A model generated the notes under the pieces. It saw only the letters and a program-made list of their open reading frames with translations. It was not told the DNA's origin and did not search any database. This document shows positions 9,556 through 23,595 of a DNA stretch of 64,000 nt, piece after piece (the stretch's first letter is position 1; each line of letters starts with the position of its first letter). The stretch is taken from contig NZ_JAAOIY010000008.1 of assembly GCF_013184495.1 (NCBI RefSeq), forward strand, positions 1 to 64,000, given 5' to 3'. A program made the position numbers and the translations under genes. This DNA comes from Sporosarcina jiandibaonis (GTDB taxonomy: Bacteria; Bacillota; Bacilli; Bacillales_A; Planococcaceae).

Positions 9556-11091
9556 GTGAAAAAACGTGCACTGCTAAGCGTGTCGGACAAAAGCGGGATT
9601 TTGGAATTTGCAAAAGCTCTAGAAAGTCTCGGCTATGAATTATTATCTACAGGCGGAACGATGAAACATTTGGCGGACAACGGTGTCGCGGTAACGGCTG
9701 TCGACGAAGTGACGGGATTCCCTGAAATCATGGAAGGGCGCGTGAAGACACTTAACCCGTTAATCCACGGGGGACTTCTTGCCAAACAAGATGATCCAAC
9801 ACATCAAGCGCAAATGAAAGAGCATGGCATCCAGCCGATTGATATCGTTTGTGTCAACTTGTATCCGTTCAAAGAAACGATTTCAAAACCTGATGTATCC
9901 ACTGAGGATGCGATTGAAAATATTGATGTCGGCGGTCCTGCAATGCTTCGTGCATCTGCGAAAAACCATGCATATGTCACGGTTATTGTCGATGCAAAAG
10001 ATTACGACCAAGTTCTTGAGGAATTAAAAACAGACGGGAAAACGACCAATGAAACACGCAGACGTCTTGCGGCGAAAGTTTTCCGCCATACTGCAGCTTA
10101 CGATGCATTGATTGCGAATTTCCTAACGGATCTTGCGGGAGAAGAATTCCCGGAGCAAGTCACTTATACATACGAATTAAAACAACCGCTTCGTTACGGT
10201 GAAAATCCGCATCAAAAAGCGGCATTTTACAGTCGTCCACTTGGTTCGGACTTCTCGATTGCGTATGCGAATCAGCTGCACGGCAAAGAACTTTCGTACA
10301 ATAACATTCAAGATGCGAACGCTGCGATTCAAATCGTGAAAGAATTTGAAGGCGCTGCAGCAGTAGCAGTTAAACATATGAATCCTTGCGGTGTTGGTAC
10401 TGGCGAAACGATTTTCGATGCGTTCAATAAAGCATACGAAGCAGATCCAGTGTCCATTTTCGGCGGCATTATTGCTTTGAACCGTGAAGTGGATGGGGCA
10501 ACTGCTGAGAAGTTATCAGGTATATTCCTTGAAATTATCATCGCGCCTTCATTCACAGAAGATGCGATTGAGATTCTAACGAAGAAGAAAAACATTCGTC
10601 TACTGACTATTTCATTTGAACAAAACAAACAAGACAACTGGAATACAGTTTCTGTAGAAGGCGGACTTTTGATGCAAGAGCCTGATGCATATGGATTTGC
10701 GAATGCAGACATTCGCGTCGCGACAGACCGTGAGCCGACGGAAGCTGAATGGGAAGCGATGAAACTTGGCTGGGCAGTTGTTAAACATGTGAAGTCGAAC
10801 GCAATTGTCGTGTCTGATGATCATATGACGCTCGGCGTCGGTGCGGGGCAGATGAACCGTGTCGGTGCGGCGAATATTGCGCTTACCCAAGCAGGCGAGC
10901 GTGCAAAAGGTGCGGCGCTTGCATCAGACGCATTTTTCCCGATGGACGATACAGTCGAAGCAGCTGCGAAAGCGGGCATTACGGCAATTATCCAGCCGGG
11001 CGGCTCTGTGAAAGACGAAGATTCAATTAAGAAAGCGAACGAATACGGGATTACAATGGTAATGACCGGCGTTCGGCATTTCAAACACTAA
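9556..11091 (+). CDS. purH: Bifunctional AICAR transformylase/IMP cyclohydrolase
   Basis: 511 aa, catalyses the last two steps to IMP. The N-terminal cyclohydrolase domain covers about residues 1-190 and the transformylase domain the rest, with LRYGENPHQ and KHMNPCGVG carrying the key Lys and His. One oddity: the motif usually written KTLHP reads KTLNP near residue 66. Start GTG 9556 with CGGAGGG upstream. Its substrate AICAR is formed by PurC and PurB, which are missing from this operon. Confidence 0.96.
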   Translation: MKKRALLSVSDKSGILEFAKALESLGYELLSTGGTMKHLADNGVAVTAVDEVTGFPEIMEGRVKTLNPLIHGGLLAKQDDPTHQAQMKEHGIQPIDIVCVNLYPFKETISKPDVSTEDAIENIDVGGPAMLRASAKNHAYVTVIVDAKDYDQVLEELKTDGKTTNETRRRLAAKVFRHTAAYDALIANFLTDLAGEEFPEQVTYTYELKQPLRYGENPHQKAAFYSRPLGSDFSIAYANQLHGKELSYNNIQDANAAIQIVKEFEGAAAVAVKHMNPCGVGTGETIFDAFNKAYEADPVSIFGGIIALNREVDGATAEKLSGIFLEIIIAPSFTEDAIEILTKKKNIRLLTISFEQNKQDNWNTVSVEGGLLMQEPDAYGFANADIRVATDREPTEAEWEAMKLGWAVVKHVKSNAIVVSDDHMTLGVGAGQMNRVGAANIALTQAGERAKGAALASDAFFPMDDTVEAAAKAGITAIIQPGGSVKDEDSIKKANEYGITMVMTGVRHFKH

Positions 11092-11104
11092 GGAGGATAA
11101 TGCA

Positions 11105-12364
11105 TTGAAGGTACTCGTTATCGGGAGCGGCGGTCGTGAGCACGCGATTGCCAGACAGTTCAATGTCTCCCCTTCGGTCAATAAAGTATTTGTTGCACCT
11201 GGCAATGCTGGCATGAAAGATGTCGCTGAATGTATCGGGATTAGCGCCACAGATTTCGAAGCACTCGCTTCATTCGCGAAAGAAAACGACATTGATTTAA
11301 CATTTGTCGGTCCTGAACAACCACTAGCAGAAGGCATCGTTGATTACTTCGCGGAACGCGGATTACAAGCTTTCGGTCCGACGAAAGCGGCGGCACTCAT
11401 TGAAGGCAGTAAATCATTCGCCAAGGAACTTATGGCGAAATATAATATTCCAACAGCTGGTTACGGAACGTTTACAGACGCGGAAGAGGCGAAAGCATTC
11501 ATCCGTGAAAAAGGCGCGCCGATTGTCGTCAAAGCGGATGGACTCGCGGCTGGAAAAGGTGTTATCGTTGCGATGACGCTTGAAGAAGCGATGGCGGCGG
11601 TGGACGATATGATTGGCAATCAAAAATTCGGCGAATCATCATCTCGTGTTGTCATCGAGGAGTTCTTGGACGGCGAAGAGTTCTCATATATGTCGTTTGT
11701 TCATGACGGACAGATTTACCCAATGGTTATCGCGCAAGATCATAAGCGCGCGTATGACGGCGACAGGGGACCGAATACAGGGGGAATGGGCGCGTATTCG
11801 CCTGTTCCGCAAATTTCACAAGAAGTCGTGGATGAAGCCTATGAAAAAGTCGTCGTTCCGACTGTTGAAGCGATGGCGGCTGAAGGGACTCCGTTTACGG
11901 GAATTTTGTATGCAGGTTTAATACTCACAGAGGATGGTCCGAAAGTGATTGAATTCAACGCGCGCTTCGGAGATCCGGAAGCACAAGTCGTTCTTCCGCG
12001 CATGGCATCTGATTTCGGTGAATTTATGACTGCACTTATGGCTAGTAAACCGTTTGATTTGGAGTGGAATGACAAAGCAATGTTAGGCGTTGTTGTTGCT
12101 TCCGATGGGTATCCTGAAGCTGTTTTGAAAGGGAGCGTATTACCGAATTTAGATTCACTATCAAGACAAGGATTAGATGTTTTTCATGCAGGAACAAAAT
12201 TGTATGACGGAAACTTTGTCGGTGACGGTGGCCGAGTAATTCTAATTGCGGCGAAAGCAGACTCTTTAAAAGAAGCACAGAAAAGTGTTTATGAAGGTTT
12301 ATCATACCTGGAATGGGACGGGTTTTTCTACCGTACTGATATTGGTTGGCGAACGTTTGAATAA
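11105..12364 (+). CDS. purD: Phosphoribosylamine-glycine ligase
   Basis: 419 aa ATP-grasp enzyme joining phosphoribosylamine and glycine to GAR. GSGGREHA at the N-terminus, KADGLAAGKGV near residue 142, DHKRAYDGDRGPNTGGMGAY near 215 and EFNARFGDPE near 283 (metal ligands) are clear. The start is TTG 11105, 8 nt after AGGAGG; an ATG at 11100 is out of frame. It is the last gene of the operon and a strong terminator follows. Confidence 0.95.
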   Translation: MKVLVIGSGGREHAIARQFNVSPSVNKVFVAPGNAGMKDVAECIGISATDFEALASFAKENDIDLTFVGPEQPLAEGIVDYFAERGLQAFGPTKAAALIEGSKSFAKELMAKYNIPTAGYGTFTDAEEAKAFIREKGAPIVVKADGLAAGKGVIVAMTLEEAMAAVDDMIGNQKFGESSSRVVIEEFLDGEEFSYMSFVHDGQIYPMVIAQDHKRAYDGDRGPNTGGMGAYSPVPQISQEVVDEAYEKVVVPTVEAMAAEGTPFTGILYAGLILTEDGPKVIEFNARFGDPEAQVVLPRMASDFGEFMTALMASKPFDLEWNDKAMLGVVVASDGYPEAVLKGSVLPNLDSLSRQGLDVFHAGTKLYDGNFVGDGGRVILIAAKADSLKEAQKSVYEGLSYLEWDGFFYRTDIGWRTFE

Positions 12365-12368
12365 ATTG

Positions 12369-12405
12369 AAGTCCGCTCTCTCTTAGTTGGGAGAGTGGAC
12401 TTTTT
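12369..12405 (+). terminator. pur operon terminator
   Basis: AGTCCGCTCTCTC pairs with GGGAGAGTGGACT around a short loop and is followed by T5. It lies immediately after purD. Confidence 0.92.
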
Positions 12406-12780
12406 AATGCTTGAAGGTTAGAAGTCAGAGCTTCTGCATCGAATTTCCTCTTCTGGAGTATAAGCCTGCTAGGTCGTTTCATCTTCCATTGCCATTTTTC
12501 AACTAATTTTCTCCTCATAGTCATCTTTGTATGAAAAATTTCATATAGAGACTTAGGCTTTATTGCCGGTAAATTTTAATAAATCATGTGAAGGTGTGTT
12601 AGTAAATGATTAACACTAGAAAAAATGCCACAAGCAAACATAGTAATTTTTGATAAGTCGGATTATAATATATTTGAGCCTGAATGGAAATATTTATTAA
12701 TTATTAAGCATTCAGTCGGGGCATGAACAGAAAGAGATTTAGGATGTGTAGAATGAAATGAATTAAGAGGTGGGCAGAGG
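12406..12780. other. Gene-poor interval between purD and trmO
   Basis: No convincing gene. A 33-codon frame (12625-12726, with protein-like composition but no ribosome site) and a stop-interrupted frame on the minus strand near 12420-12520 look like remains of former genes. AT-rich sequence precedes trmO. Confidence 0.5.
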
Positions 12781-13242
12781 TTGGAATTTTTTATTAAACC
12801 TATAGCATTTGTAAGTAATTCGAGAACGAAGATTAAAGATGACGATTGGGGATCCACCGTTTCAGAGATTGAACTTGTAGATGAATTGAATGAGTCCTCT
12901 CTTCAAGGGATAGATGAATTTTCTCACCTTGAAATCATTTTTTATTTTGACAAAGTTTTGGATGAAGAAATTCAATCCGGGGCCCGGAATCCTCGTAATA
13001 ATCAACAATTCCCGAAGGTAGGCATATTTGCGCAACGTGGAAAAAATAGACCGAACAAATTAGGGTTAACTACCGTTGAGCTAATCGAACATAATGGAAG
13101 AAGATTAATAGTGAAAGGGTTAGATGCAATTGATGGTACTCCAATTATTGATATAAAACCAGTCATGAAAGAATTTCTTCCGAAGAAAGAAATAAAACAG
13201 GCACAATGGTCTACTGAACTGATGAAAGATTATTGGAATTAA
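12781..13242 (+). CDS. TrmO/TsaA-family tRNA methyltransferase
   Basis: 153 aa. Resembles the TrmO family (SAM-dependent N6-methylation of t6A37 in tRNA-Thr). It has the hydrophobic start IKPIAFVSN, DEFSHLEIIF near residue 45, and the substrate-binding RPN motif in GKNRPNKLGL near 88. Start is TTG 12781 with AGAGGTGGG about 11 nt upstream. It is shorter than E. coli TrmO and lacks its C-terminal extension, as is common in Firmicutes. A hairpin shared with the convergent downstream gene follows. Confidence 0.8.
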   Translation: MEFFIKPIAFVSNSRTKIKDDDWGSTVSEIELVDELNESSLQGIDEFSHLEIIFYFDKVLDEEIQSGARNPRNNQQFPKVGIFAQRGKNRPNKLGLTTVELIEHNGRRLIVKGLDAIDGTPIIDIKPVMKEFLPKKEIKQAQWSTELMKDYWN

Positions 13243-13252
13243 ACCAATAAAA

Positions 13253-13297
13253 ATAATCCTGATCTTGAATGATCAGATATCTCAAGATCAGGATTAT
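13253..13297. terminator. Bidirectional terminator hairpin
   Basis: A perfect 16-bp stem, ATAATCCTGATCTTGA (13253-13268) with its complement at 13282-13297, lies between convergent genes. The T-tract is better on the minus strand. Confidence 0.85.
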
Positions 13298-13306
13298 ATT
13301 AAGCGT

Positions 13307-13558
13307 TTAATCACTCACCTTTTTATAATTGCTGTTTATTTTCTTATAAATGATAAATCCAGCCAATCCCAACTGTAATAAGGGAACAATCAGGAGTAGT
13401 TTGCCGATAGAGGATCCAAAAATATAACAGATTAAAAGTTCAGCAACCGCTCCTACGATAAGTAGATATAAATCTTTTTGTATATACCCGATAATTCCCC
13501 ATGCTGCAATACCAGTAAAAAGTATTAAAAGTATTGGTCCGATGATGTCCCAAACCAT
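13307..13558 (-). CDS. Small three-helix membrane protein, unknown
   Basis: 83 aa and almost entirely hydrophobic: three predicted membrane segments with a short basic tail (KKINSNYKK). I do not recognise a family. On the minus strand GGAGG directly abuts ATG 13564 but lies 6 nt before ATG 13558, so the latter is chosen. It is convergent with trmO and shares the terminator. Confidence 0.6.
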   Translation of the reverse strand: MVWDIIGPILLILFTGIAAWGIIGYIQKDLYLLIVGAVAELLICYIFGSSIGKLLLIVPLLQLGLAGFIIYKKINSNYKKVSD

Positions 13559-13905
13559 TCTCATTCCTCCCTCTATTCAACATATTTGTTTGAAAGAAAA
13601 TCGCGATATTACCTACCCCCGCTTGCTCTAACATTGAGTAGGCTCGCCTCCTTCTCTGTATTTGTTCGAAGATTACTTGCACGAGTCTAAATATAGAATC
13701 ATATGAAGGAAACATCCGCCTTATCCCTTTATCATATTCCGTCGCATTTCTTCATTATATTGCATATTATCAAATCCTATCTAATTCAATTCTACTATAT
13801 TCGCTATGAATGTATAAAATCCTTGTTTTTATCGCTCACTATTTTTATAAGCTTCGCTGTGCTACGATTAATAACAAAGAAATAGTAGTAAAAGGAGCGA
13901 ATTCA
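13559..13905. other. Intergenic region before ade
   Basis: Divergent promoter region between the small membrane protein and the adenine deaminase homologue. It is AT-rich. I see no clear sigma-A pair, riboswitch or PurBox pair; a lone GTTCG lies near 13665. Nothing else is supported. Confidence 0.5.
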
Positions 13906-15624
13906 ATGTGGGAGAATCATGTCATACAGGAACAACTACATATTATTGACGGCAAAAAAGCACCGGATCTCGTGATTGGTAACGCTACATATCTGCATTC
14001 TATTTATAAAAAATGGTTGACCGGCAACATCTGGATTTCAGGGGACAGGATTGTTTATGTCGGGAAAGAAATGCCGGCCATGACAAATGGTACGGAAATT
14101 GTAGATGCGACGGAAAAGAGAATTGTTCCGGGCTATATTGAACCGCATGTCCATCCGTTTCAGCTTTATAACCCGAGAACGTTCGCAGAATACGCTGGCC
14201 GTCTAGGAACTACGACGTTTATCGCAGATAATCTTACATTATTCATGTCCCTAGCAAATGAAACCTCATTTTCACTACTTGACGAATTAAATAAATTGCC
14301 GTTTTCATTTTATTGGTGGGCGAGGTTTGATTCGCAGACGGTGCTTCAAAACGAGGCGGAGCTTTATAACCTTGAGTCGATAAAGGAATGGCTAGAACGA
14401 CCTGAAGTATTGATGGGCGGCGAATTAACGGGGTGGCCTCGTCTCATGGGCGGGGACCCTGCGATGGTGGCTTCCGTTCGTGAGGCAAAATTAGCTGGTA
14501 AAAAGATTGAAGGCCACTTACCGGGCGCTTCGGAAAGAACGCTTACGCGGATGAAATTACTTGGGATTGACGGCGATCACGAAGCGATGACAGTAGAAGA
14601 AGTTGAAAGCAGATTATTGCACGGCTATGCCGTAACACTTCGTCATTCATCCATCCGTCCGGATCTACCAAATTTATTAAAGGATATTGTTGAAAAAGAA
14701 CTGAATGTTTTCGGCCATTTAATGATGACGACAGATGGCTCGACACCAGCTTTCCATAGCGACGGCGTCATGGATAAATGCATTCGCGCTGCGTTGGATT
14801 CGGGGGTTCCAGCGATTGACGCGTATTTAATGGCGTCTTATAATGTTGCGCGTTATTACGATATGACGGACCTACATGGAATTATTGCGACTGGGCGATT
14901 TGCCACATTAAATTTTTTGACGGATGAACGAAATCCAGTACCAACGGATGTTTTATCGAAAGGCGTTTGGTTGAAACGAGAAGGTGAATGTCCACATGCA
15001 TTTCCTCCCATCGATTGGTCAGTCATTCCGCAATTTAAACCGGAATTCAATCTAACGATGGCGGATTTCTCCTTTGACGTATCAACCGGCATAGAAATGG
15101 TAAATGATGTAATTACAAAGCCGTATTCAGTAACAACTGACACGTCAGTTGATAGTTTAAAAAACAATCACGATGAAAGTTTTCTAGTGTTAATTGATAA
15201 AAAAGGAAAATGGCGCGTGAATACGATATTAAAAGGATTCGCTACGCATGTACAAGGGTTTGCAACATCCTATTCCAACACGGGAGATATTATTTTGGTA
15301 GGAAAGGACAAGTCTGCCATGTTAACTGCATACAATGAAATGAAGCGGATTGGCGGCGGTATGGTACTCACTGAAAATGGACAAGTCTTGAAAACACTTC
15401 CACTCCCGATTGGCGGCGGCTTATCTGCGGAACCGATGGAAAAACTTATCGAACAAGAACTCGAACTTAAATCTGCCTTAAAAGAACGAGGCTATCATTT
15501 CGCCGATGCAGTTTATACATTTTTATTTTTACAATCGACCCATCTGCCGTATGTCCGAATTACGCAGGTCGGTATCTATGATGTCTTGAAAAACAAAGTA
15601 CTCATTCCAGTGACGGAAAGATAG
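13906..15624 (+). CDS. yerA: Adenine deaminase-family amidohydrolase (YerA-like)
   Basis: 572 aa. Amidohydrolase superfamily with the metal-binding His pair in EPHVHPF near residue 82, a central barrel, and the C-terminal adenine deaminase domain (GGGMVLTENG, LPLPIGGGLS). The predicted reaction is adenine to hypoxanthine plus ammonia. The frame is open further upstream, but ATG 13906 has AAAGGAGCG at the right distance and gives the family's length. Gene order yerA-yerB-yerC-pcrB-pcrA is as in B. subtilis. Whether YerA proteins truly deaminate adenine is less certain than for AdeC. Confidence 0.85.
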   Translation: MWENHVIQEQLHIIDGKKAPDLVIGNATYLHSIYKKWLTGNIWISGDRIVYVGKEMPAMTNGTEIVDATEKRIVPGYIEPHVHPFQLYNPRTFAEYAGRLGTTTFIADNLTLFMSLANETSFSLLDELNKLPFSFYWWARFDSQTVLQNEAELYNLESIKEWLERPEVLMGGELTGWPRLMGGDPAMVASVREAKLAGKKIEGHLPGASERTLTRMKLLGIDGDHEAMTVEEVESRLLHGYAVTLRHSSIRPDLPNLLKDIVEKELNVFGHLMMTTDGSTPAFHSDGVMDKCIRAALDSGVPAIDAYLMASYNVARYYDMTDLHGIIATGRFATLNFLTDERNPVPTDVLSKGVWLKREGECPHAFPPIDWSVIPQFKPEFNLTMADFSFDVSTGIEMVNDVITKPYSVTTDTSVDSLKNNHDESFLVLIDKKGKWRVNTILKGFATHVQGFATSYSNTGDIILVGKDKSAMLTAYNEMKRIGGGMVLTENGQVLKTLPLPIGGGLSAEPMEKLIEQELELKSALKERGYHFADAVYTFLFLQSTHLPYVRITQVGIYDVLKNKVLIPVTER

Positions 15625-15633
15625 GAGAAGAAG

Positions 15634-16683
15634 ATGAAAGGTAAACAGAGCATACTCATTTATATTTTACTCGCTATATTACTAGTATCGGCTTGTAGTA
15701 AAGAAAAAGTGGAGGTACCTAGTACAGGGCCGGAAGATTCAAATACAGAAGAACCAGCCGATGAAACTGTTTTGTATGAGGCACCGTTTACGGGTGTCAT
15801 GTCTGAAGAAGAAAGTTTGAGTCGTCCAGTAGCCGTAATGATCAATAATCATCCGCTTGCCAGACCCCAATCAGGATTAAGTGATGCGGATATCGTTTAT
15901 GAATTAATAACAGAAGGAAATGTCACGAGATTGTTAGCTTTGTTTCAAAGTGAATTACCCGAACAAATCGGACCCGTTCGAAGCGCACGGGATTATTTTA
16001 TTCATATTACTAAGGGACTTGACGCATTTTATGTTGCTCATGGATATAGCCCAGATGCACTCGATTTACTAAATGCGGGCTATGTCGACCATGTTAACGG
16101 CATGCGTTATGACGGGACTCTTTTCAAACGTTCACCGGATCGAAAAGCTCCGCATAATTCATATATTTCAAATGACAGTATAATAGAAGCTCTAGAAACG
16201 ACGAATTCTTCGAAGGTAATTGACAAAATGCCGTCACTTTCTTTCCATGAATTTATTGAAAGTGCTAAAATAGGAGATAGTACTACATCTGTGGTCGTTC
16301 AAAACGGCACGCATCCAAATTTTACAAGTACGTATGCGTATAACGAAGTCAACGGGACGTATGACCGGACGGTGAACGACGTTTTAACCATCGATCACAC
16401 AAACAATGAGCCGATTGCGCTTTCAAATATATTAGTGTTTGAAGCAAATCATCAGACAATCGACAAAGACGGTAGACAAGCCATCGATCTTGAATCCGGC
16501 GGCAAGGCTCTTTTATTTCAAGCAGGAATTGTAAAAGAGATTGAATGGGTAAACCTGGACGGCATCTTAACGCCATTTGACAACGGCGAACCTGCAAAAC
16601 TCGTCCCGGGTAAAACATGGATTCACGTCATTAAGACAAATCCTGGGATTGGTACTAATGTTTCGTATACCATTAATGAATAA
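15634..16683 (+). CDS. yerB: YerB-like lipoprotein, DUF3048
   Basis: 349 aa. A signal peptide ends in the lipobox LVSAC (Cys21), so it is predicted to be membrane-anchored outside the cell. The rest is the DUF3048 pair of domains, with the conserved RPVAVMINNHP, GPVRSARDYF and HNSYI segments. Function is unknown. It starts 9 nt after yerA with a GGAGAAG site, so the two are probably cotranscribed. Confidence 0.9.
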   Translation: MKGKQSILIYILLAILLVSACSKEKVEVPSTGPEDSNTEEPADETVLYEAPFTGVMSEEESLSRPVAVMINNHPLARPQSGLSDADIVYELITEGNVTRLLALFQSELPEQIGPVRSARDYFIHITKGLDAFYVAHGYSPDALDLLNAGYVDHVNGMRYDGTLFKRSPDRKAPHNSYISNDSIIEALETTNSSKVIDKMPSLSFHEFIESAKIGDSTTSVVVQNGTHPNFTSTYAYNEVNGTYDRTVNDVLTIDHTNNEPIALSNILVFEANHQTIDKDGRQAIDLESGGKALLFQAGIVKEIEWVNLDGILTPFDNGEPAKLVPGKTWIHVIKTNPGIGTNVSYTINE

Positions 16684-16724
16684 TAGGCACTAATTTAACT
16701 TCCTCTGTATATATAGTGAACATA

Positions 16725-16785
16725 GTTGATTGGAGTGGAGGGCGGCGGCTCCAGCGGGCTCACCGTCCGCCCTTAATGGAAATCA
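16725..16785. repeat. Shortened copy of a Bacillaceae-type palindromic repeat
   Basis: GTTGATTGGAGTGGAGGGCG at 16725 opens a strong hairpin whose right arm is CCGTCCGCCC, ending in TGGAAATCA at 16785. Outer and inner motifs resemble the GGAGxGGAxGGCG...GGAAATCAAC intergenic repeats seen in many Bacillaceae, but the central part is missing. This assignment is from memory of those repeats. No other copy is seen in the window. Confidence 0.5.
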
Positions 16786-16862
16786 CCATTATTAAGGTAC
16801 TTTGCTAATGTTGGACACTAACAGTACCCTTGGCGAATAGATTGGGAAGAGAGGGAAATCGT

Positions 16863-17171
16863 ATGCAATTAAATAAAATACGCGGACATCAGACAGACCA
16901 ACTATTTAAAGCGATTCTTGAATTGAAAACGATTGAGGAATGCTATGAATTTTTTGATGATCTTTGTACAATCAGTGAAATGCAATCACTATCACAAAGA
17001 CTTGACGTAGCGCACATGCTAAATATGAAAAAAACGTACGATACGATTCAACATGATACAGGTGCAAGCACCGCTACCATTTCACGCGTTCGACGCTGTG
17101 TCGATTATGGCTCCGGCGGTTACAATAAAATTCTAAATCGCCTTTATCCGATAAAGGACGAAGAAAGCTAA
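16863..17171 (+). CDS. yerC: TrpR-like protein YerC
   Basis: 102 aa. The TrpR/YerC/YecD family: a helical N-terminus and a helix-turn-helix near residues 55-90 (MKKTYDTIQHDTG followed by STATISRVRRC). It is likely a DNA-binding regulator; its targets are not known. ATG 16863 is chosen for the GAGAGGGA site upstream. Synteny with B. subtilis yerB-yerC-pcrB supports the name. Confidence 0.88.
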   Translation: MQLNKIRGHQTDQLFKAILELKTIEECYEFFDDLCTISEMQSLSQRLDVAHMLNMKKTYDTIQHDTGASTATISRVRRCVDYGSGGYNKILNRLYPIKDEES

Positions 17172-17174
17172 TAA

Positions 17175-17223
17175 GTTATTTTTCATGAAAAAAATAACAA
17201 GTTATTTTCCTGTAGAAAATAAC
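17175..17223. repeat. Two tandem near-identical hairpins after yerC
   Basis: GTTATTTTT...AAAAATAAC (17175-17198) is followed directly by GTTATTTTC...GAAAATAAC (17201-17223). The arms are nearly identical, so this is a duplicated AT-rich hairpin at the end of yerC. Confidence 0.6.
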
Positions 17224-17248
17224 CCAATAGTGAAACTTAAACAATCAA

Positions 17249-17281
17249 CCAGGCAGAGAAAGAATCTGTCTGGTTTTTTTG
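17249..17281 (+). terminator. yerC terminator
   Basis: CCAGGCAGA (17249-17257) pairs with TCTGTCTGG (17265-17273), one G-U pair, followed by at least seven T. Confidence 0.9.
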
Positions 17282-17322
17282 CTATAATGGAAGAACGAAC
17301 ATAAATGGTTAGGTGGTTAATA

Positions 17323-18021
17323 ATGGACATCACAACATGGCGTCATGCCTTTAAATTAGATCCCGCTAAAACAATTACAAATGAAGAAATTGAACTTCTT
17401 GCAGAATCAGGAACAGACGGAATCATCGTCGGCGGAACTGATGGCGTCACACTGGATAATGTACTGGACTTGCTCGTTCGGATCAGAAGATATTCCGTCC
17501 CGCTTGCCCTCGAAGTGTCAACCGTCGAATCAGTTACGCCGGGCTTCGACTATTATTTTATTCCCACAGTGCTAAACTCTACGAAAGCTGAATGGATTAA
17601 CGGTATCCATCACGAAGCGCTTCGCGAATATGGCCATATGATGGATTGGAACGAAATCATAACAGAAGGCTACTGCATTTTAAATCCAGATTGCAAAGCC
17701 GCGCAATTGACGGGTGTCACAAAAGTCCCCGACGAGGAAGATATTATTGCTTATGCGCGAATGACGGAACATCTTTTCAAGCTGCCCGTCTTTTATATGG
17801 AATACAGCGGAATGTACGGTGATCCGGAAATCGTCCGGGCTGCAGCGCGAATACTTGAAAACACAAAGTTGTTTTACGGCGGCGGCATTCAAAATGCTCA
17901 TGATGCCAAGGAAATGGCCGAAATTGCCGACACGGTTATCGTAGGAAACGTAATTTATGAAAATTTCAAAAATGCACTTTCAACAGTCAAAGCTGTTAAA
18001 TCAGTTTCCATCACTGAATAA
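17323..18021 (+). CDS. pcrB: Heptaprenylglyceryl phosphate synthase
   Basis: 232 aa TIM-barrel prenyltransferase that joins heptaprenyl diphosphate to glycerol-1-phosphate. The phosphate-binding loops are visible: GTDGIIVGGTDGV near residue 28, FYMEYSGMYG near 155 and YGGGIQ near 185. ATG 17323 follows TTAGGTGG. It lies just upstream of pcrA, as in B. subtilis. Confidence 0.94.
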   Translation: MDITTWRHAFKLDPAKTITNEEIELLAESGTDGIIVGGTDGVTLDNVLDLLVRIRRYSVPLALEVSTVESVTPGFDYYFIPTVLNSTKAEWINGIHHEALREYGHMMDWNEIITEGYCILNPDCKAAQLTGVTKVPDEEDIIAYARMTEHLFKLPVFYMEYSGMYGDPEIVRAAARILENTKLFYGGGIQNAHDAKEMAEIADTVIVGNVIYENFKNALSTVKAVKSVSITE

Positions 18022-18069
18022 GAAGTGTACAATATGAAGAACAAATGTTCCGAAAGGACGATGTAAACA

Positions 18070-22340
<4,271 letters not shown>

Positions 22341-22346
22341 AACCTT

Positions 22347-23507
22347 ATGAGAAGATTTTTATTAATTCCAGGACTTGTCTTGATGCTTTTAGTCGGGGGA
22401 TGTCTCCCTTCAATAGGCGGTGAAGATGAGGAACTTATCCAGGACACGGAAGAAAGTGTTGAAGAAACGGTAATAATTCCAGATGTCCAATTGAAAGACG
22501 ACTATTACCAAACCTTATTGCCATTTAAGAAAAGCGCGAGTCGCGGTTTGGTTGCTGAGGACCGGGCCGGAACAAAGTATGACATTAAAGAAGTGGAAGA
22601 AGGTTTACTTCGCCTTTCCGCTCAACACTTTGCCCCGAAAGATTATTACTTTCAAGAAGGCCAGTATATTGACGAGAAGACCGCAGCGTCATGGCTAAAA
22701 AGAAAAGGTGACGATAAAAGTATAGGCAAGGATGAAGTAGACCCAGGCCTTAATCCCAAACGTCCGCCTAAAGGGACATCGGATGCTGAAATAGCGGAAA
22801 AAGCGCCAGATTATCTTTCACATATCGTAGAACAAAACTATCTAGTCATGACAAAGGATAAAAAAGAAGTGAAACTGGGAGGCATATCAATCGGCCTTGC
22901 GTTAAAATCCTATTATTACAATATCAGCGGGCATCAGATAGCGGCAATACCGGATAAACAGATTGAAGAGCAGGGCATGTTGATGGCTGAGGAAGTTGTC
23001 AAACGTCTTCGCGCTCAGGAAGGACTTGAAGATATCCCGATTGTTGTCGGTCTCTTTAAACAAAACCGCAAATCCTCGATTGTGCCAGGCACCTATTTCG
23101 CAACGGCTTTTGCGGATAAAGGAAAAGGATTGACGGGTTGGAAGCGCATCAATGAGAAGTACGTCGTGTTCCCGACGCGGACAAATGATGAAAAATACCG
23201 GGATACAAACACGGCTTTTAAAAACTTCAAACAAGCGATTGATGATTATTTTCCGAGTTTCGTCAACGTTATTGGACGTGGATTTCATAAAGAAGGCAAA
23301 CTGAATTCATTAACCATTGAAATTCCGATTCAATTTTACGGAACTAGCGAAACGATCGGTTTTATTCAATACTTAGTCAGTATAATGCCGAAATATCTTC
23401 CGAATGTCCATACTGAAGTGAGCATTACATCGATTAACGGACCAGAAGCGTTGATTATAAAAAAACCTGGTGAAGACGAACCGTTCGTTCATATTTACGG
23501 CTATTGA
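22347..23507 (+). CDS. yerH: CamS-family lipoprotein (YerH)
   Basis: 386 aa. Signal peptide with lipobox LVGGC, so a surface lipoprotein. The remainder matches the CamS family, named for the enterococcal protein whose signal peptide yields a sex pheromone. No catalytic motif is evident. It begins 6 nt after ligA with AAAGGAG inside the ligA end. The family always lies between ligA and gatC in related genomes. Confidence 0.92.
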   Translation: MRRFLLIPGLVLMLLVGGCLPSIGGEDEELIQDTEESVEETVIIPDVQLKDDYYQTLLPFKKSASRGLVAEDRAGTKYDIKEVEEGLLRLSAQHFAPKDYYFQEGQYIDEKTAASWLKRKGDDKSIGKDEVDPGLNPKRPPKGTSDAEIAEKAPDYLSHIVEQNYLVMTKDKKEVKLGGISIGLALKSYYYNISGHQIAAIPDKQIEEQGMLMAEEVVKRLRAQEGLEDIPIVVGLFKQNRKSSIVPGTYFATAFADKGKGLTGWKRINEKYVVFPTRTNDEKYRDTNTAFKNFKQAIDDYFPSFVNVIGRGFHKEGKLNSLTIEIPIQFYGTSETIGFIQYLVSIMPKYLPNVHTEVSITSINGPEALIIKKPGEDEPFVHIYGY

Positions 23508-23595
23508 CCGTATTCAGTTGAAGCCGACTATTTTTATGTATAAGCAGATTGGTGTTATGATAAAGAGTATTATTGGACCTAAAGGAGGAATTTAA

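Noticed and set aside
12042-12524. 160-codon minus-strand frame across the purD end
   Set aside because: It is antisense to purD and crosses the pur terminator; the only protein-like bits lie in other frames.
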